From: JBFFXF01 sp041569895
Lineage (GTDB): Bacteria > Planctomycetota > UBA8108 > JACQVS01
NCBI GenBank assembly: GCA_041569895.1
Contig: JBFFXF010000032.1
Coordinates: 1-37,232 of the forward strand
Direction: 5' to 3'
Length of the DNA stretch: 37,232 bases
Made by a program: the position numbers and the translations under genes. Positions within the stretch are counted from its first letter, which is position 1. The number at the start of each line of letters is the position of its first letter. Below, piece by piece: positions 7,703-17,200 of the stretch. A model generated the notes under the pieces. The model was not told the origin of the DNA. It searched no databases and saw only the letters and a list, made by a program, of their open reading frames with translations.

Positions 7703-7838
7703 GGCTCCGCCCCCTCCAGATTATGCCCCCTGCACTCACTCATTCGCGACTCCCGCCGACCTGACGGCGGCGACGACACCTGAAACGCCGGCGAGCGACG
7801 TCCGGTTCCCGGGACCGACGCCGATGGGCGCTTTCCGG

Positions 7839-7867
7839 TTGACACACACGCCGGCCAACGGTACAAA
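7839..7867 (+). promoter_or_regulatory. Predicted sigma-70-type promoter of tRNA-Lys
   Basis: A perfect -35 TTGACA (7839-7844) is followed by a 17-nt spacer and a -10-like TACAAA (7862-7867). Transcription would begin near 7874, about 48 nt upstream of the mature tRNA. The rest of 7703-7921 holds the 5' flank of the Spondin_N gene and nothing else I recognise. Confidence 0.65.
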
Positions 7868-7921
7868 CCCCGGTTCGTGCCGGCCCCGGCACCCCGGAAG
7901 TCGGTCGCGCCAGCCACGTTT

Positions 7922-7998
7922 GCGCCCGTAGCTCAGTTCGGTAGAGCAGTGGATTCTTAATCCATTGGTCCGGGGTTCGAATCCCTGCGGGCGCACCA
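7922..7998 (+). tRNA. tRNA-Lys(CTT)
   Basis: A full cloverleaf can be drawn. The 7-bp acceptor stem is GCGCCCG/CGGGCGC. The D-arm is GCTC...GAGC and the anticodon stem is GTGGA/TCCAT with one G-T pair. The 7-nt loop TTCTTAA places CTT as the anticodon, with T33 and A37. The T-arm contains GTTCGAATC. The discriminator base is A and the CCA end is encoded at 7996-7998. The CTT anticodon reads AAG, the expected preferred Lys codon in a GC-rich genome. No clear terminator was seen in the 160 bp after it. Confidence 0.96.
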
Positions 7999-8162
7999 TT
8001 TCCCTCCGCGAGTGACGACGTCCCGTTCCCCCGAGGCGCGTCCGATCAGCTCGAGTCTACTCACTTCGACGCGCATCCCGCGACCCCGGTCACGCATCTC
8101 TTCGGGAAATCATCACGTTCCGGCGCGGAGAGTCTCCTCGCAGCCACCCCATGGATCACCGC

Positions 8163-11100
8163 TCAACCCCCACACGGCGCGAACGTCTCGCACTCCAGGG
8201 TGTCCGCCGATGGGTCCTCGCCGCAGGTCGGGAACGGCGCCGGCGGGGTGCCGCCGCCGCGGAAGAGGTAGTCGAGGAGGACGATCGGGTCGGTGAGGTT
8301 GAGGTCGCCGCTGTCGTTGATGTCGGCGCTCTTTGCACAGCGCAGGCTCTCGCCGGCGGTGAACAGGTGGAGGAGGATGGTGACGGCGTCGCTCAGATCG
8401 ATGCCGCCGTCGGTGTTGGCGTCGCCGCGCACGAAGCCTCCCTCGACCGGGAGATACGTGAACGCCCTCGGAAGACTCAGCCGCGACACCCCGGCGATGA
8501 GCTCCACGTCGACCATTCCGTCCACGGGAAGCGGCAGCGTCGCCGGCGGGGAGACGGCCTCCATCACGTCTGGCGCGTGCACGGTGACGCGCGGCGATTC
8601 GACGCCGCCGAAGCGCACCGCCAGGTTGTCGGCGAAGCCCGACCCGAGGAACGTCACCGTCGTGCCTCCCGCGGCCGGTCCCGAATCGGGGAACCACCCG
8701 CTGACGACGATGCGCGGCCCGGCGCTGGTGGCGACGCGGATCGTCGCCGTGCCCACGATGCTTCCCGCGCTGTCGAACCCGATGAGCTCGAACTCGTTCA
8801 CCGGTTCCGGGAGGTCGAACTCGAAGGTCCAGCGCGTCGGCGTCGTCCACCTCGGGTCGAGAGGCTCGAAGTCGCTCTCGCCCCGCCGGTAGACGATCGA
8901 CTCGACGTCCGCGGGAGCCTCGCCCTCGAGCACGATGGTCGGCTCGTCGCTCGTGATGTCGGCGCCGCCGTTGGTGACGATGCGGAAGGGCGCCTCGACG
9001 AAGGGACGCAGGATCGAGCGCGTCCTCCGCGCGCTCGCGCTCACGAAACTCCGCACGTTCCCGGTGCTGACGCCGATCTCGCGCTGGATCGACGTCAAGA
9101 ACGGAGCCGGCGTCTGCTCCGACCAGTAGCCGTCGACGTAGCGGTCGAGGACGCGCACGTACGCTCGCTGCGACGCGGGTCGCGTCATCAGTCTCTGGAT
9201 GTTGCGATCGAGGCTCGAGAAGAGGTTCGGACTCGCGAAGCGGAAGGCCGCCTCGAGGTCGAACGCGAGGATCCCCCACTGCCCGTTGATCGAATCGAAG
9301 GAGAGATAGCCGTTGTGCCCGTTGTTGACGCCGAACGCGTCACCGTCGCCGAGCAGCACGCGTGCCGCCAGCACCTGGAAGAACGAATCGAAGTCGACGA
9401 TCTGCCCCGCCTCCTCGTCGAACTGCGCGTTCGACGTCTGGCTGGCATCGAGCGTCGAGGTGAGCGCGAAGAGCGGCTGCCAGTCGTCGCGCGTTTCGGC
9501 CATGCTGTGTCCGAAGTAGCCGCGGTAGTTCTCGGCGTTGTCTCCGCGATACAAAAGCGACGCGCCCTCCCACCCCTGCTGTCCCGTCAGACGACCGCCG
9601 TCCGTGAAGACGAATCGTCCCCACGCCTTCAGCAGCGGTCCCTCCGAGTCGTCGCCGTACCACCGACTCGAGAAGCTCCCGTCGATCGGCTCGATCATCG
9701 CCTTCGCGCCGTTGTCGCTGCCGTTGACCCAGAACTGCGTGTAGAGGAAGTCCGCCGTCGGCGCCGGCTTCCCCGGCGTCGCGTTCCGCTCGGTGAGGAA
9801 GTGCGCCGAGCCCTCGTTGGCGTTCGAGCCGGCGCGACTGATGTTGATGTTCCTGAGGCCGCGGTGAAACACGTCGTCCCTCGGGAAGCGGACGCGATAG
9901 CTCGCCCGGCTCGGTCGGCCCCACGGGCTGCCGCGATAGCGGGTGCCGATGTTGTAGTGGGCGCGCTCGTCCTCGAAGACGAAGGCTCCATCGAGGAGGT
10001 CGTTCGAGTGCAGCTGGCGCGCCTGGAGCTCCGCCGTTCTCTGCGTGTCGAGAATCAGGCTGTACGCGTCGCGGTTCGAGCTCCGGGGCGGCGACTGCAC
10101 CTGGAAGAGACACGTCCGGCCGGGCGCATCGACCGGGAACCGCCGCGCCGCTCCGGTCGTGTCCACGGCCTCGACGTAGTAGACGACGCGGATCCGGTTC
10201 GAGAAGCCGGGCAGCTGGCCGCCGTAGACGCCGTCACCGGACGCCCCGTCGCCGTGCAGGCCGTCGTCGAAGAGAGAGGTCGACTGGAACTCGCCGGCCG
10301 CGCTTCCGGCGCGATGGAACACCTGCACCGAACGCACGCCGTCGGAGTCCGACACGCGCGCGGTCACCGGGACCGGCTGGCCCGGCTCCGGGAACGGAGG
10401 CGTGTGCATGACGTCGCCGATCACCGGCCCGAGGTTGTCGCTGCCGGTATCCTCGCGCAGGATCACGCGCGCGCTGTTCTCCGTGCCCGGAGTGCCGAGG
10501 TTGAACGGCACGGTCATGCGGATCGCGGCCGCCAGCGGGTTCCCCGAGAAGTTCGGCGGCGCGACGCCGCACGTGATGCACGGGTGCGGCGGATACGGAC
10601 CGCTGGTGTACTCGCCGTGGACGATCATCAGGCTGGTGCCGCGCAGCCACCGCGTCCACAGCGAGACGTCGTACGGTCCCGCGCTCAGCGCGGGGCTGGT
10701 GTCGACCTCGATGCGGTTGACGAGCGTGTCGCCCTTCCCGGTCGACACCATGTGCAGGCACGCGGAGCCCGATCGGCTGTCCGCGGTGGTGCGCACGCTG
10801 TGGATGTGCGTGCCGTCGATTCGCCACGGCGACGTCGACGCCTCGAAGCCCGGATTGGGGATGTGATTCGCGCCGCCGCCACGTCGCACGGAGATGTCGT
10901 CGACGAGGCACTCCCCGCGCTCGGCGAGACGCAGGTTGAGCTCCGATTCCGGCGCCGGTCGATAGTCGGGCACGCGGAACGTGTGCTCCTCCCACGCCGA
11001 CTTGCCGGTCTCGTCGCTCGCCTCCCACGCGGAGCCGACCGAGTTGTCCTGGTGAGGATCGATCAGCTCGAGGCTCGACCCGCGTCCGTCGGCCCACAGC

Positions 11101-13985
11101 GACCACCGCCCGCCCTCGTGATAACGGACCCTGTCGGCCAGGTTTCCCCACGCGTCGAGCAGGCGGATCGACTCACCGCGATTGGAGAGCTGCCCCTGCC
11201 ACGGTCCGAGCGCCTCGACTCCGTGGTGCTCCATCAGAAACTGTGGACTGCTGGTGATCACCAGGTACTCGCCCGCACCCAGCGCGACACCGTCGGGCAG
11301 AGCGTACGTGACGGCGCCGGCGAGGGAGAACCCGGTGAGGTCGAGCGCGACGTCGCCGCGGTTGTAGAGCTCGATGTACTCGCCCTCGCGATCCTCCGGC
11401 GGGTGGTACATGATCTCGTTGATGACGATGGCGTCGACCACCGGCACGCGGTTCGCCGCGCCGCGGGTCGGCTCGTCCGAGACCCAGTCGAGCTCGTCGC
11501 CGTCGGGGTAACGGAGCTCGGCGTACTGGCCGACCACCAGACCGGACGGCGGCTGGCGGTCGAAGGTCGCCGCCGCGGCGACGAGGCCGTCCGCGTTGAT
11601 CAGGAAGAGCCGCACCTCGGGCGCGGAGAGATCGAGCCCGGACTCCTCCTCGCCGACCACGAGGAAGCCGCCGCCGCCGATCATCGTCCCGTCGGCCAGG
11701 CGATGCGGATCCGGCCGGTCGGGATCGTCGGTGATGGTGAACCCCGAGACGTCGACCGGGCCGCCGGTCGGGTTGTGGAGCTCGACCCAGCCCTGGCCGG
11801 GCGCGCCGCCGCGGAAGAGCTCGTTGAAGACGATCTCCGCGGCGACGCCGACGGGCTGCAGCAGCGTGCGCTTGAAGACCCGCGACGCGAGCAGGAAGTC
11901 CGGGTTGTCCGCGGCGACGTTGTACCCGGCGATGGCAATGACGTTCTCGCCGGCGACGAGGAGCTGGCGCGGGATGGCGAAGAGCTGCTCGCCGCCGGTC
12001 TCGCGCGCGGCGGTGGCAACGTCGTTCCACGCCGGGGACGCACTGCCGCAGTTGACGCGAGCGAGCTCGACGCCGTTGATGAACGCGCAGAAGCCGTCGT
12101 CGTAGTCGATCCCGAGGAAGAAGTCGCCCGGCGGCTCGAGGTCTTCAGGCGCGAGGTCGAAGCGCGCGCGACACGCGATCGACGTGTACGCGCCCGGCAT
12201 GTCGTCGAGCAGCGTCGACACGCCCGGCGGCGCCACCGGGGCGCCGCCGGGAGCGCCCGCGGCGCGAAAGACGAACGTCCCCGCGGCGTATCGGTTCTCC
12301 GGTCCCCCGTCGACCGTATCCGGGAACGCGTCCGGGGCGCTGCCGAAGCGACCGCCTCCGACGAAGGAGATCGACGCCTGGCCGTCGTCCGTCGTCAGGC
12401 CGAGGTCGGCGCTCCCCTGATTGCCGTTCGGCTCGCCGTCGCCGTAACCGGACGCGGTCATCGTTCCGGCGAACCCGGGAACGAGGCCGAGCGGCTCGGG
12501 CAGGTCCTTGAAGCGGTTGCCGTCGACGAGCTCGCCGGGGCTGGCCGGCGAGAAGTCGAGTCGCGCGAGCTCGGCGCCCGTCGAGCGGTCGTGGAGGCGC
12601 GCGGTGATGCTCCGGTTCAGTCCATCCGAGCCGCTGTCGAAGACGCCGAGACGCGTGACGACGATCTCCTCGTTGACGTCGAAGTCCATCCCGAGCGCGC
12701 CCGCGAACGTCTGATTGCCGACGGTGCCCGCCGGGACGCCGTACGCGGTGAACTCCTCGCCGCCCACGGTGCGGAACCCGAATCCCGATCGACCGGGCGC
12801 CCACCCCGCGTCGTTGAAACCGGCGGCGACCCACGCCAGCGCCGGCGCCGAGAACGCCGCCGTCCCCTTTCTGAAACGCCACTCGGCGCCCGCCGCGATG
12901 ATGACCTCCTCGACCGCGGTGGGGACGCCGCCCGGCACGGTCCTCTGCACGAGGCGCGGCGCGAGGCTGAAGTCGGAGCTGCCGAGGCTGAGGTTGAAGC
13001 CGGCGAGCGCGAGGACGTTCTCGCCCTCGACGAGCAGCGCCCTCGGAACGACGAAGAGGACCTCGCTGCCCGCCTCGTGGGATCCCGTCGCGAGCGAGTC
13101 CCACACGGGCACGCTGCCGGCGCTGCCGCAGTTCTCCCGCGCGATCTCCTGGCCGTTGAGGTACGCGCAGAAACCGTCGTCGTAATCGACGCCGAGGAAG
13201 AAGTCGCCGGGCGTCGCCAGGTCGGCGGCGCTCAGATCGAAGCGTTTCCTGATGGCGATCGACGAGTACCCGTTCTGCATGTCGTCGAGGACCGTCGCGT
13301 CGTCGCCGTCGCCGTAGCCGAACCCGGAGGCGCCGGTGGACCAGCCGCCGTCGTCGAACGCGGGGGCGAGCCACGCATCGGCGGGGACCGAGAACGCCGC
13401 GGTTCCCTTCCTGAGGCGCCACGTCTCACCTCGGTCGATGAAGACGCGCTCCTCGACCTCCGGCTCGCGCGACTCGAAGTTCGGCGCTCCCGGAGTGCCC
13501 TCGAGCTCCGCGCTCTGCGCCCAGCTCTCCGGCTCGCTCGCGTCGAGGTGCACGTCGCGCAGCGCCAGGGTGTGTCCCGATCCATCCGGCCCGACCGGCC
13601 ACTTGCCGCGATCACGATAGCGCACCGAGGCGACGGTGACGCCGGCGTGGTTGGCGATGGTGATGCGCTCGCCGTCGTTGTCGAGGCGACCGGTGAAGTT
13701 CCCGAGCACCTCGATGCCGTGGCGGAGGCTGACGGCGTCCGCGTCGCGGGCGACGACGATGAACCCCCGGCCGGAAAGGATGGCGCCCTCCGGAAAGACG
13801 AAGTCGACGCCGTTGACGAACGCGTATCCGGATATGTCGACAGGCGTCGCCGAATCGTTGGCGATCTCGATCCACTCGAACGCCAGCTCGTTCTCGGCGG
13901 GGTGATAGTGAATCTCGGAGATGACGACGCCCCCGAGGGCGGCCGAGGGAAGGAGCAGGACGGCGACGATCGATACAGCGCGCAC
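8163..13985 (-). CDS. Giant exported CotH-like / lamin-tail-domain protein with dockerin-like C-terminus (1940 aa)
   Basis: Architecture from the N-terminus: signal peptide (VRAVSIVAVLLLPSAALG); lamin-tail domain (VVISEIHYHPAENE, about 13950-13500); a jelly-roll-like domain (RKGTAAFS...DDGFCAYLNG); a second copy of that domain with the 164-residue module inserted in it (12260-12755); two more lamin-tail-like domains (about 11860-11430 and 11435-10980); a carbohydrate-binding-like beta domain (IPNPGFE, about 10900-10600); an Ig-like segment; a divergent CotH kinase-like region (RYRGSPWGRPS to ILAFDLEAAFRF, about 10085-9000); an IPT/TIG domain (about 8715-8445); and paired dockerin-like repeats with a Cys tail. 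The GTG start at 13985 is chosen because GGAGGA lies 5 nt upstream and the signal peptide then begins correctly. An upstream ATG (14057) would add 24 unlikely residues. CotH-family proteins include protein kinases, but activity here is unproven because the usual motifs are divergent. Confidence 0.88.
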   Translation of the reverse strand: MRAVSIVAVLLLPSAALGGVVISEIHYHPAENELAFEWIEIANDSATPVDISGYAFVNGVDFVFPEGAILSGRGFIVVARDADAVSLRHGIEVLGNFTGRLDNDGERITIANHAGVTVASVRYRDRGKWPVGPDGSGHTLALRDVHLDASEPESWAQSAELEGTPGAPNFESREPEVEERVFIDRGETWRLRKGTAAFSVPADAWLAPAFDDGGWSTGASGFGYGDGDDATVLDDMQNGYSSIAIRKRFDLSAADLATPGDFFLGVDYDDGFCAYLNGQEIARENCGSAGSVPVWDSLATGSHEAGSEVLFVVPRALLVEGENVLALAGFNLSLGSSDFSLAPRLVQRTVPGGVPTAVEEVIIAAGAEWRFRKGTAAFSAPALAWVAAGFNDAGWAPGRSGFGFRTVGGEEFTAYGVPAGTVGNQTFAGALGMDFDVNEEIVVTRLGVFDSGSDGLNRSITARLHDRSTGAELARLDFSPASPGELVDGNRFKDLPEPLGLVPGFAGTMTASGYGDGEPNGNQGSADLGLTTDDGQASISFVGGGRFGSAPDAFPDTVDGGPENRYAAGTFVFRAAGAPGGAPVAPPGVSTLLDDMPGAYTSIACRARFDLAPEDLEPPGDFFLGIDYDDGFCAFINGVELARVNCGSASPAWNDVATAARETGGEQLFAIPRQLLVAGENVIAIAGYNVAADNPDFLLASRVFKRTLLQPVGVAAEIVFNELFRGGAPGQGWVELHNPTGGPVDVSGFTITDDPDRPDPHRLADGTMIGGGGFLVVGEEESGLDLSAPEVRLFLINADGLVAAAATFDRQPPSGLVVGQYAELRYPDGDELDWVSDEPTRGAANRVPVVDAIVINEIMYHPPEDREGEYIELYNRGDVALDLTGFSLAGAVTYALPDGVALGAGEYLVITSSPQFLMEHHGVEALGPWQGQLSNRGESIRLLDAWGNLADRVRYHEGGRWSLWADGRGSSLELIDPHQDNSVGSAWEASDETGKSAWEEHTFRVPDYRPAPESELNLRLAERGECLVDDISVRRGGGANHIPNPGFEASTSPWRIDGTHIHSVRTTADSRSGSACLHMVSTGKGDTLVNRIEVDTSPALSAGPYDVSLWTRWLRGTSLMIVHGEYTSGPYPPHPCITCGVAPPNFSGNPLAAAIRMTVPFNLGTPGTENSARVILREDTGSDNLGPVIGDVMHTPPFPEPGQPVPVTARVSDSDGVRSVQVFHRAGSAAGEFQSTSLFDDGLHGDGASGDGVYGGQLPGFSNRIRVVYYVEAVDTTGAARRFPVDAPGRTCLFQVQSPPRSSNRDAYSLILDTQRTAELQARQLHSNDLLDGAFVFEDERAHYNIGTRYRGSPWGRPSRASYRVRFPRDDVFHRGLRNINISRAGSNANEGSAHFLTERNATPGKPAPTADFLYTQFWVNGSDNGAKAMIEPIDGSFSSRWYGDDSEGPLLKAWGRFVFTDGGRLTGQQGWEGASLLYRGDNAENYRGYFGHSMAETRDDWQPLFALTSTLDASQTSNAQFDEEAGQIVDFDSFFQVLAARVLLGDGDAFGVNNGHNGYLSFDSINGQWGILAFDLEAAFRFASPNLFSSLDRNIQRLMTRPASQRAYVRVLDRYVDGYWSEQTPAPFLTSIQREIGVSTGNVRSFVSASARRTRSILRPFVEAPFRIVTNGGADITSDEPTIVLEGEAPADVESIVYRRGESDFEPLDPRWTTPTRWTFEFDLPEPVNEFELIGFDSAGSIVGTATIRVATSAGPRIVVSGWFPDSGPAAGGTTVTFLGSGFADNLAVRFGGVESPRVTVHAPDVMEAVSPPATLPLPVDGMVDVELIAGVSRLSLPRAFTYLPVEGGFVRGDANTDGGIDLSDAVTILLHLFTAGESLRCAKSADINDSGDLNLTDPIVLLDYLFRGGGTPPAPFPTCGEDPSADTLECETFAPCGG
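12260..12755 (-). repeat. Copy 13 of the ~164-residue GNQ/LGVFD module, nested in a jelly-roll-like domain
   Basis: The segment encodes the module signature: GTVGNQTFAGALGMDFDV, VTRLGVFDSGSDGLN, ITARLHDR, PGELVDGNRFKDL, GYGDGEPNGNQ, ISFVGGGRFG, and GGPENRYAAGTFVF. It lies between SGFGF and LLDDM. In the first copy of the host domain the corresponding places, SGFGY and LDDM, are only about 8 residues apart. The module's usual cysteine is absent here (GQASISFVG instead of GGC). Confidence 0.85.
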
Positions 13986-13990
13986 GGAAG

Positions 13991-13996
13991 TCCTCC
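13991..13996 (-). promoter_or_regulatory. Ribosome-binding site fixing the GTG start of the CotH-like gene
   Basis: GGAGGA on the minus strand lies 5 nt upstream of the GTG at 13985. It is the strongest Shine-Dalgarno sequence near the candidate starts and places translation directly at the signal peptide. Confidence 0.75.
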
Positions 13997-14076
13997 AGGG
14001 AGAAAACAGTGCCACACACCGACGCTCGAAGCTATCATGAGGGCGAACGGGAGTCACGGCTTTCCCACCGATGAGC

Positions 14077-14202
14077 GTTCAGGTGATGGCCGTTTGGGTG
14101 ACGGCCTTGGGTGACGGCGTTTGGGCGATCGTGTTTGGGTGATCGCGTTTGGGTGATCGCGTTTGGGTGATCGTGTTCGGGCGATCGCATCTGGGTCTGG
14201 TC
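14077..14202 (+). repeat. 14-bp tandem repeat array between divergent giant genes
   Basis: About nine units of GTTTGGGTGATCGC with point changes run head-to-tail. The central five (14119-14188) are nearly identical and strictly 14 bp long; the outer ones are more diverged and one is 13 bp. Two units contain GGGCGATCG. The array fills most of the space between the CotH-like start (13985) and the module-protein start (14220). It could bind a regulator, carry both promoters, or be a simple minisatellite. There are no unique spacers, so it is not CRISPR. Confidence 0.85.
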
Positions 14203-14205
14203 TCC

Positions 14206-14212
14206 GGGGAGA
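14206..14212 (+). promoter_or_regulatory. Ribosome-binding site of the first module protein
   Basis: GGGGAGA lies 7 nt before the ATG at 14220. It supports that ATG over the in-frame ATG at 14163, which would translate through the tandem repeat. Confidence 0.75.
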
Positions 14213-14219
14213 ATCAACA

Positions 14220-17200
14220 ATGCCGAACAAAAGCGCGCGACGTCTGGCGCTGGCACTGCTTCTCTGTTTTTCGTCCGCGACGCTCGATGCGGACACGTTC
14301 GTCGCGTACGAGGTGCCCGAGGGCACCGCGGGCACACAGGCCTTCGGCGGCGCGCTCGGCATGGACTTCGACGTCCAGCGCGCGCTCACGGTGACGCGCC
14401 TCGGCGTCTTCGACGACGCGTCCGACGGCCTCAACCGCACCATCACCGCGCGTCTCTGGGACCGCGCCAGCGAGACCGAGCTCGCCAGCATGGAGTTCTC
14501 GCCCGAGGATCCCGGCGAGCTGGTCGGCGGCAGCCGCTTCAAGGCGCTCGACCCGCCGCTCGTGCTCGCGCAGGGCTTCCAGGGCGTCATCGTCGCCGAG
14601 GGATACGGCGACGGTGAGAGGCTGGCCAACAGCGGCGGCGTGCCGCCGATCCCCTGGACGACCAACGACGGCGGCATCTGCGCGCTCGAGTTCGTCGGCA
14701 CGAGCCGCTTCGGCGTCACGCCGGGCGAGTTTCCAGGTTCCCCCGACGGCGGTCCGGCGAACCGTTACGCCGCGGGCACCTTCGAGTACGACGTCGACCC
14801 GCCGCCGGAGGAGCCCATCGCCTACGCGCTCGACGCCGGCACGGTGGGCAACCAGGCCTTCGGCGGCTCGCTCGGGCACGACTTCGACGTCGTCGATCCC
14901 ATCGACATCACCGCGCTCGGCGTGTTCGACGACGGGTCGGACGGTCTCAACCTGACCATCACCGCGCGACTCTACGACCGCGCCGCGCAGAGCGAGCTCG
15001 CGAGCCTCGTCTTCTCGCCGGACGAACCGGGCGAGCTGATCGGCGGCAGCCGCTTCAAGGCGCTGGCGGAGCCGGTGACGCTCTCCGCTGGCTTCCAGGG
15101 CTCGATCGTCGCGGAGGGGTACGGCGAAGGCGAACAGGACCTCAACGCGGGCGCCCCGGACTTCATCACCACCGACGACGGCGGCTGCCTGATCGATTTC
15201 GTCGGCAGCGGTCGCTGGGGGAACGCCGGCGAGTTTCCCGGGAACCCGGACGTCGGACCGCCCGATCGCTTCGGCGGACCCACGTTCCGCTTCCGGCGAG
15301 CCACGGCCGTCGCGCCGCCGCCGCCCGGGGAGCTGATCGCGACGGACGGCGAGGATGGCCGCGTGCCGCTGTCGTGGAGCCCGCCGGCTGGCGGTCCGGC
15401 GATCGCCGGCTACAACGTCTACCGGACCCGCCCCGCTCCACGCACGAAGCTGAACGCCGAGCTCATCGCCGACACGCAGCTCGTCGTCGACGGGCTGATC
15501 AACGGCGTCGAGCATTGCTTCGTCGTCCGGGCGGTGAGCGACGTCGCCCTCGAGGGCGCCGATTCCAGCGAGGCCTGCGCGCGACCCGCGACCGCCGCCG
15601 CTCCGGCGATGCTCGTCGTGTCGCACCAGGTCCCGGAGGGCACCGAGGGGAACCAGGCCTTCGGCGGCTCCCTCGGCATGGACTTCGAGGTCAACACGGC
15701 CATCGTCATCACCCGACTGGGCGTCTTCGACGACGCGAGCGACGGTCTCAACCGCGTGATCACCGCCCGTCTCTGGAGCATGGACGACGGCGCCGAGCTC
15801 GCGAGCATCGAGTTCACGCCGGAGGATCCCGGCGAGCTCGCCGGCGGCAGCCGCTTCAAGAGCCTCGAGCACGCCATCGAGTTGCCCGCCGGCTTCCGCG
15901 CCACCATCGTCGCCGAGGGCTACGGCGACGATGATCCGGCCACCGAGGACGTCGACGAGCGCGAGCGGAACGGCAACCGGAACATCGGGCCGCTCGACCT
16001 CGCCACCGACAGCGCCGACTGCTCGATCTCGTTCACGGGGTCGCGCTTCGGCGACGCCGGCGCGTTCCCCGCCGCGTTCAACGCCGCGGCCGTGACCAAC
16101 GCGTTCGCCGCGGGCACGTTCGAGTACGGTCCGGTCGGCGCGCCGCCCGGACCGGCTGGAGGCATCGCGTACGTCGTCCCCGAGGGCACCGCCGGCAATC
16201 AGGCCTTCGGCGGCTCGCTCGGCATGGACTTCAACGTCCTCGCGGACATCCGCGTCACCCGGCTCGGCGTGTTCGACGATGGCTCGAACGGCCTCGTCCT
16301 CCCGCTCACCGCGCGCGTCTTCAATCGCGACTCGCTGCTCGAGCTCGCCACGGTCGCATTCACGCCCGAGGAGCCCGGCGAGCTCATCGGCGGCAGCCGC
16401 TTCAAGGACCTCGCCGAGCCCCTCTGCCTGCCGGAGGGCTTCCGCGGCGTCATCGAGGCCGACGGCTACGGAGATGGCGAGCTGCTCGCCAACGGCGGCG
16501 CCATCCCGATCACCTGGAGCGTCGACGACGGCGGCTGCCTCGTCGAGTTCGTCGGCTCCGGGCGATTCGGCGACCCGGGCGCGTTCCCGGGGACCGCCGA
16601 CGGCGGCCCGCAGAACCGCTACGCCGCGGGGACGTTCGTGTTCGAGCCATCGGATGAGCCCTGCATCCTGCCCCCCGAGCCGCCGCTCGGCATCTCCATT
16701 GCCGCCGGCGACGGCGAGGTGACGCTCACCTGGCAGGCGGTCGAGGGAACGACCCCGGCGGCGACCTACCGGGTCCTGCGCTCGGTCGACGGCGGTCCGT
16801 TCGACGTCGTCGCCGAGGTCGACGTCACCGAATTCAACGACACAGGCCTCGAGAACGGCGTCGATGTCTGTTACCGCGTTCGCTCGGTCTCCGCCGACGG
16901 GCGCGAGAGCGACGACGACTCGAGGACCATCTGCGCCACGCCGGGCGCGCGCGTGCCCGGACGGATCGTGGCGTACGAGGTGCCGGGGGGAGTGGTCGGC
17001 AACCAGGACGGGCTCGACACTGCCTTCGGGCTCGACTTCGACACCGTCTCCCGGATTCGCATCCATCGTCTCGGTGTCTTCGACGACGGCACCGACGGGC
17101 TCGGGACGACCCTGCGCGTCAGCCTCCACAACCGCCAGAACGGCGTCGAGCTCGCCGCCATCGAGTTCACGCCCGAGGATCCGGGCGTGCTCATCGGCGG

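Noticed and set aside
8151..14114. A 1987-codon plus-strand open frame antisense to the CotH-like gene
   Set aside because: Its product is low-complexity Arg/Val/Asp/Glu with no family signal, while the opposite strand has a signal peptide, recognisable domains and a good ribosome-binding site. Such long antisense frames are expected in GC-rich genes.
14077..14202. CRISPR array
   Set aside because: Units of 14 bp are contiguous with no unique spacers and there are no cas genes.
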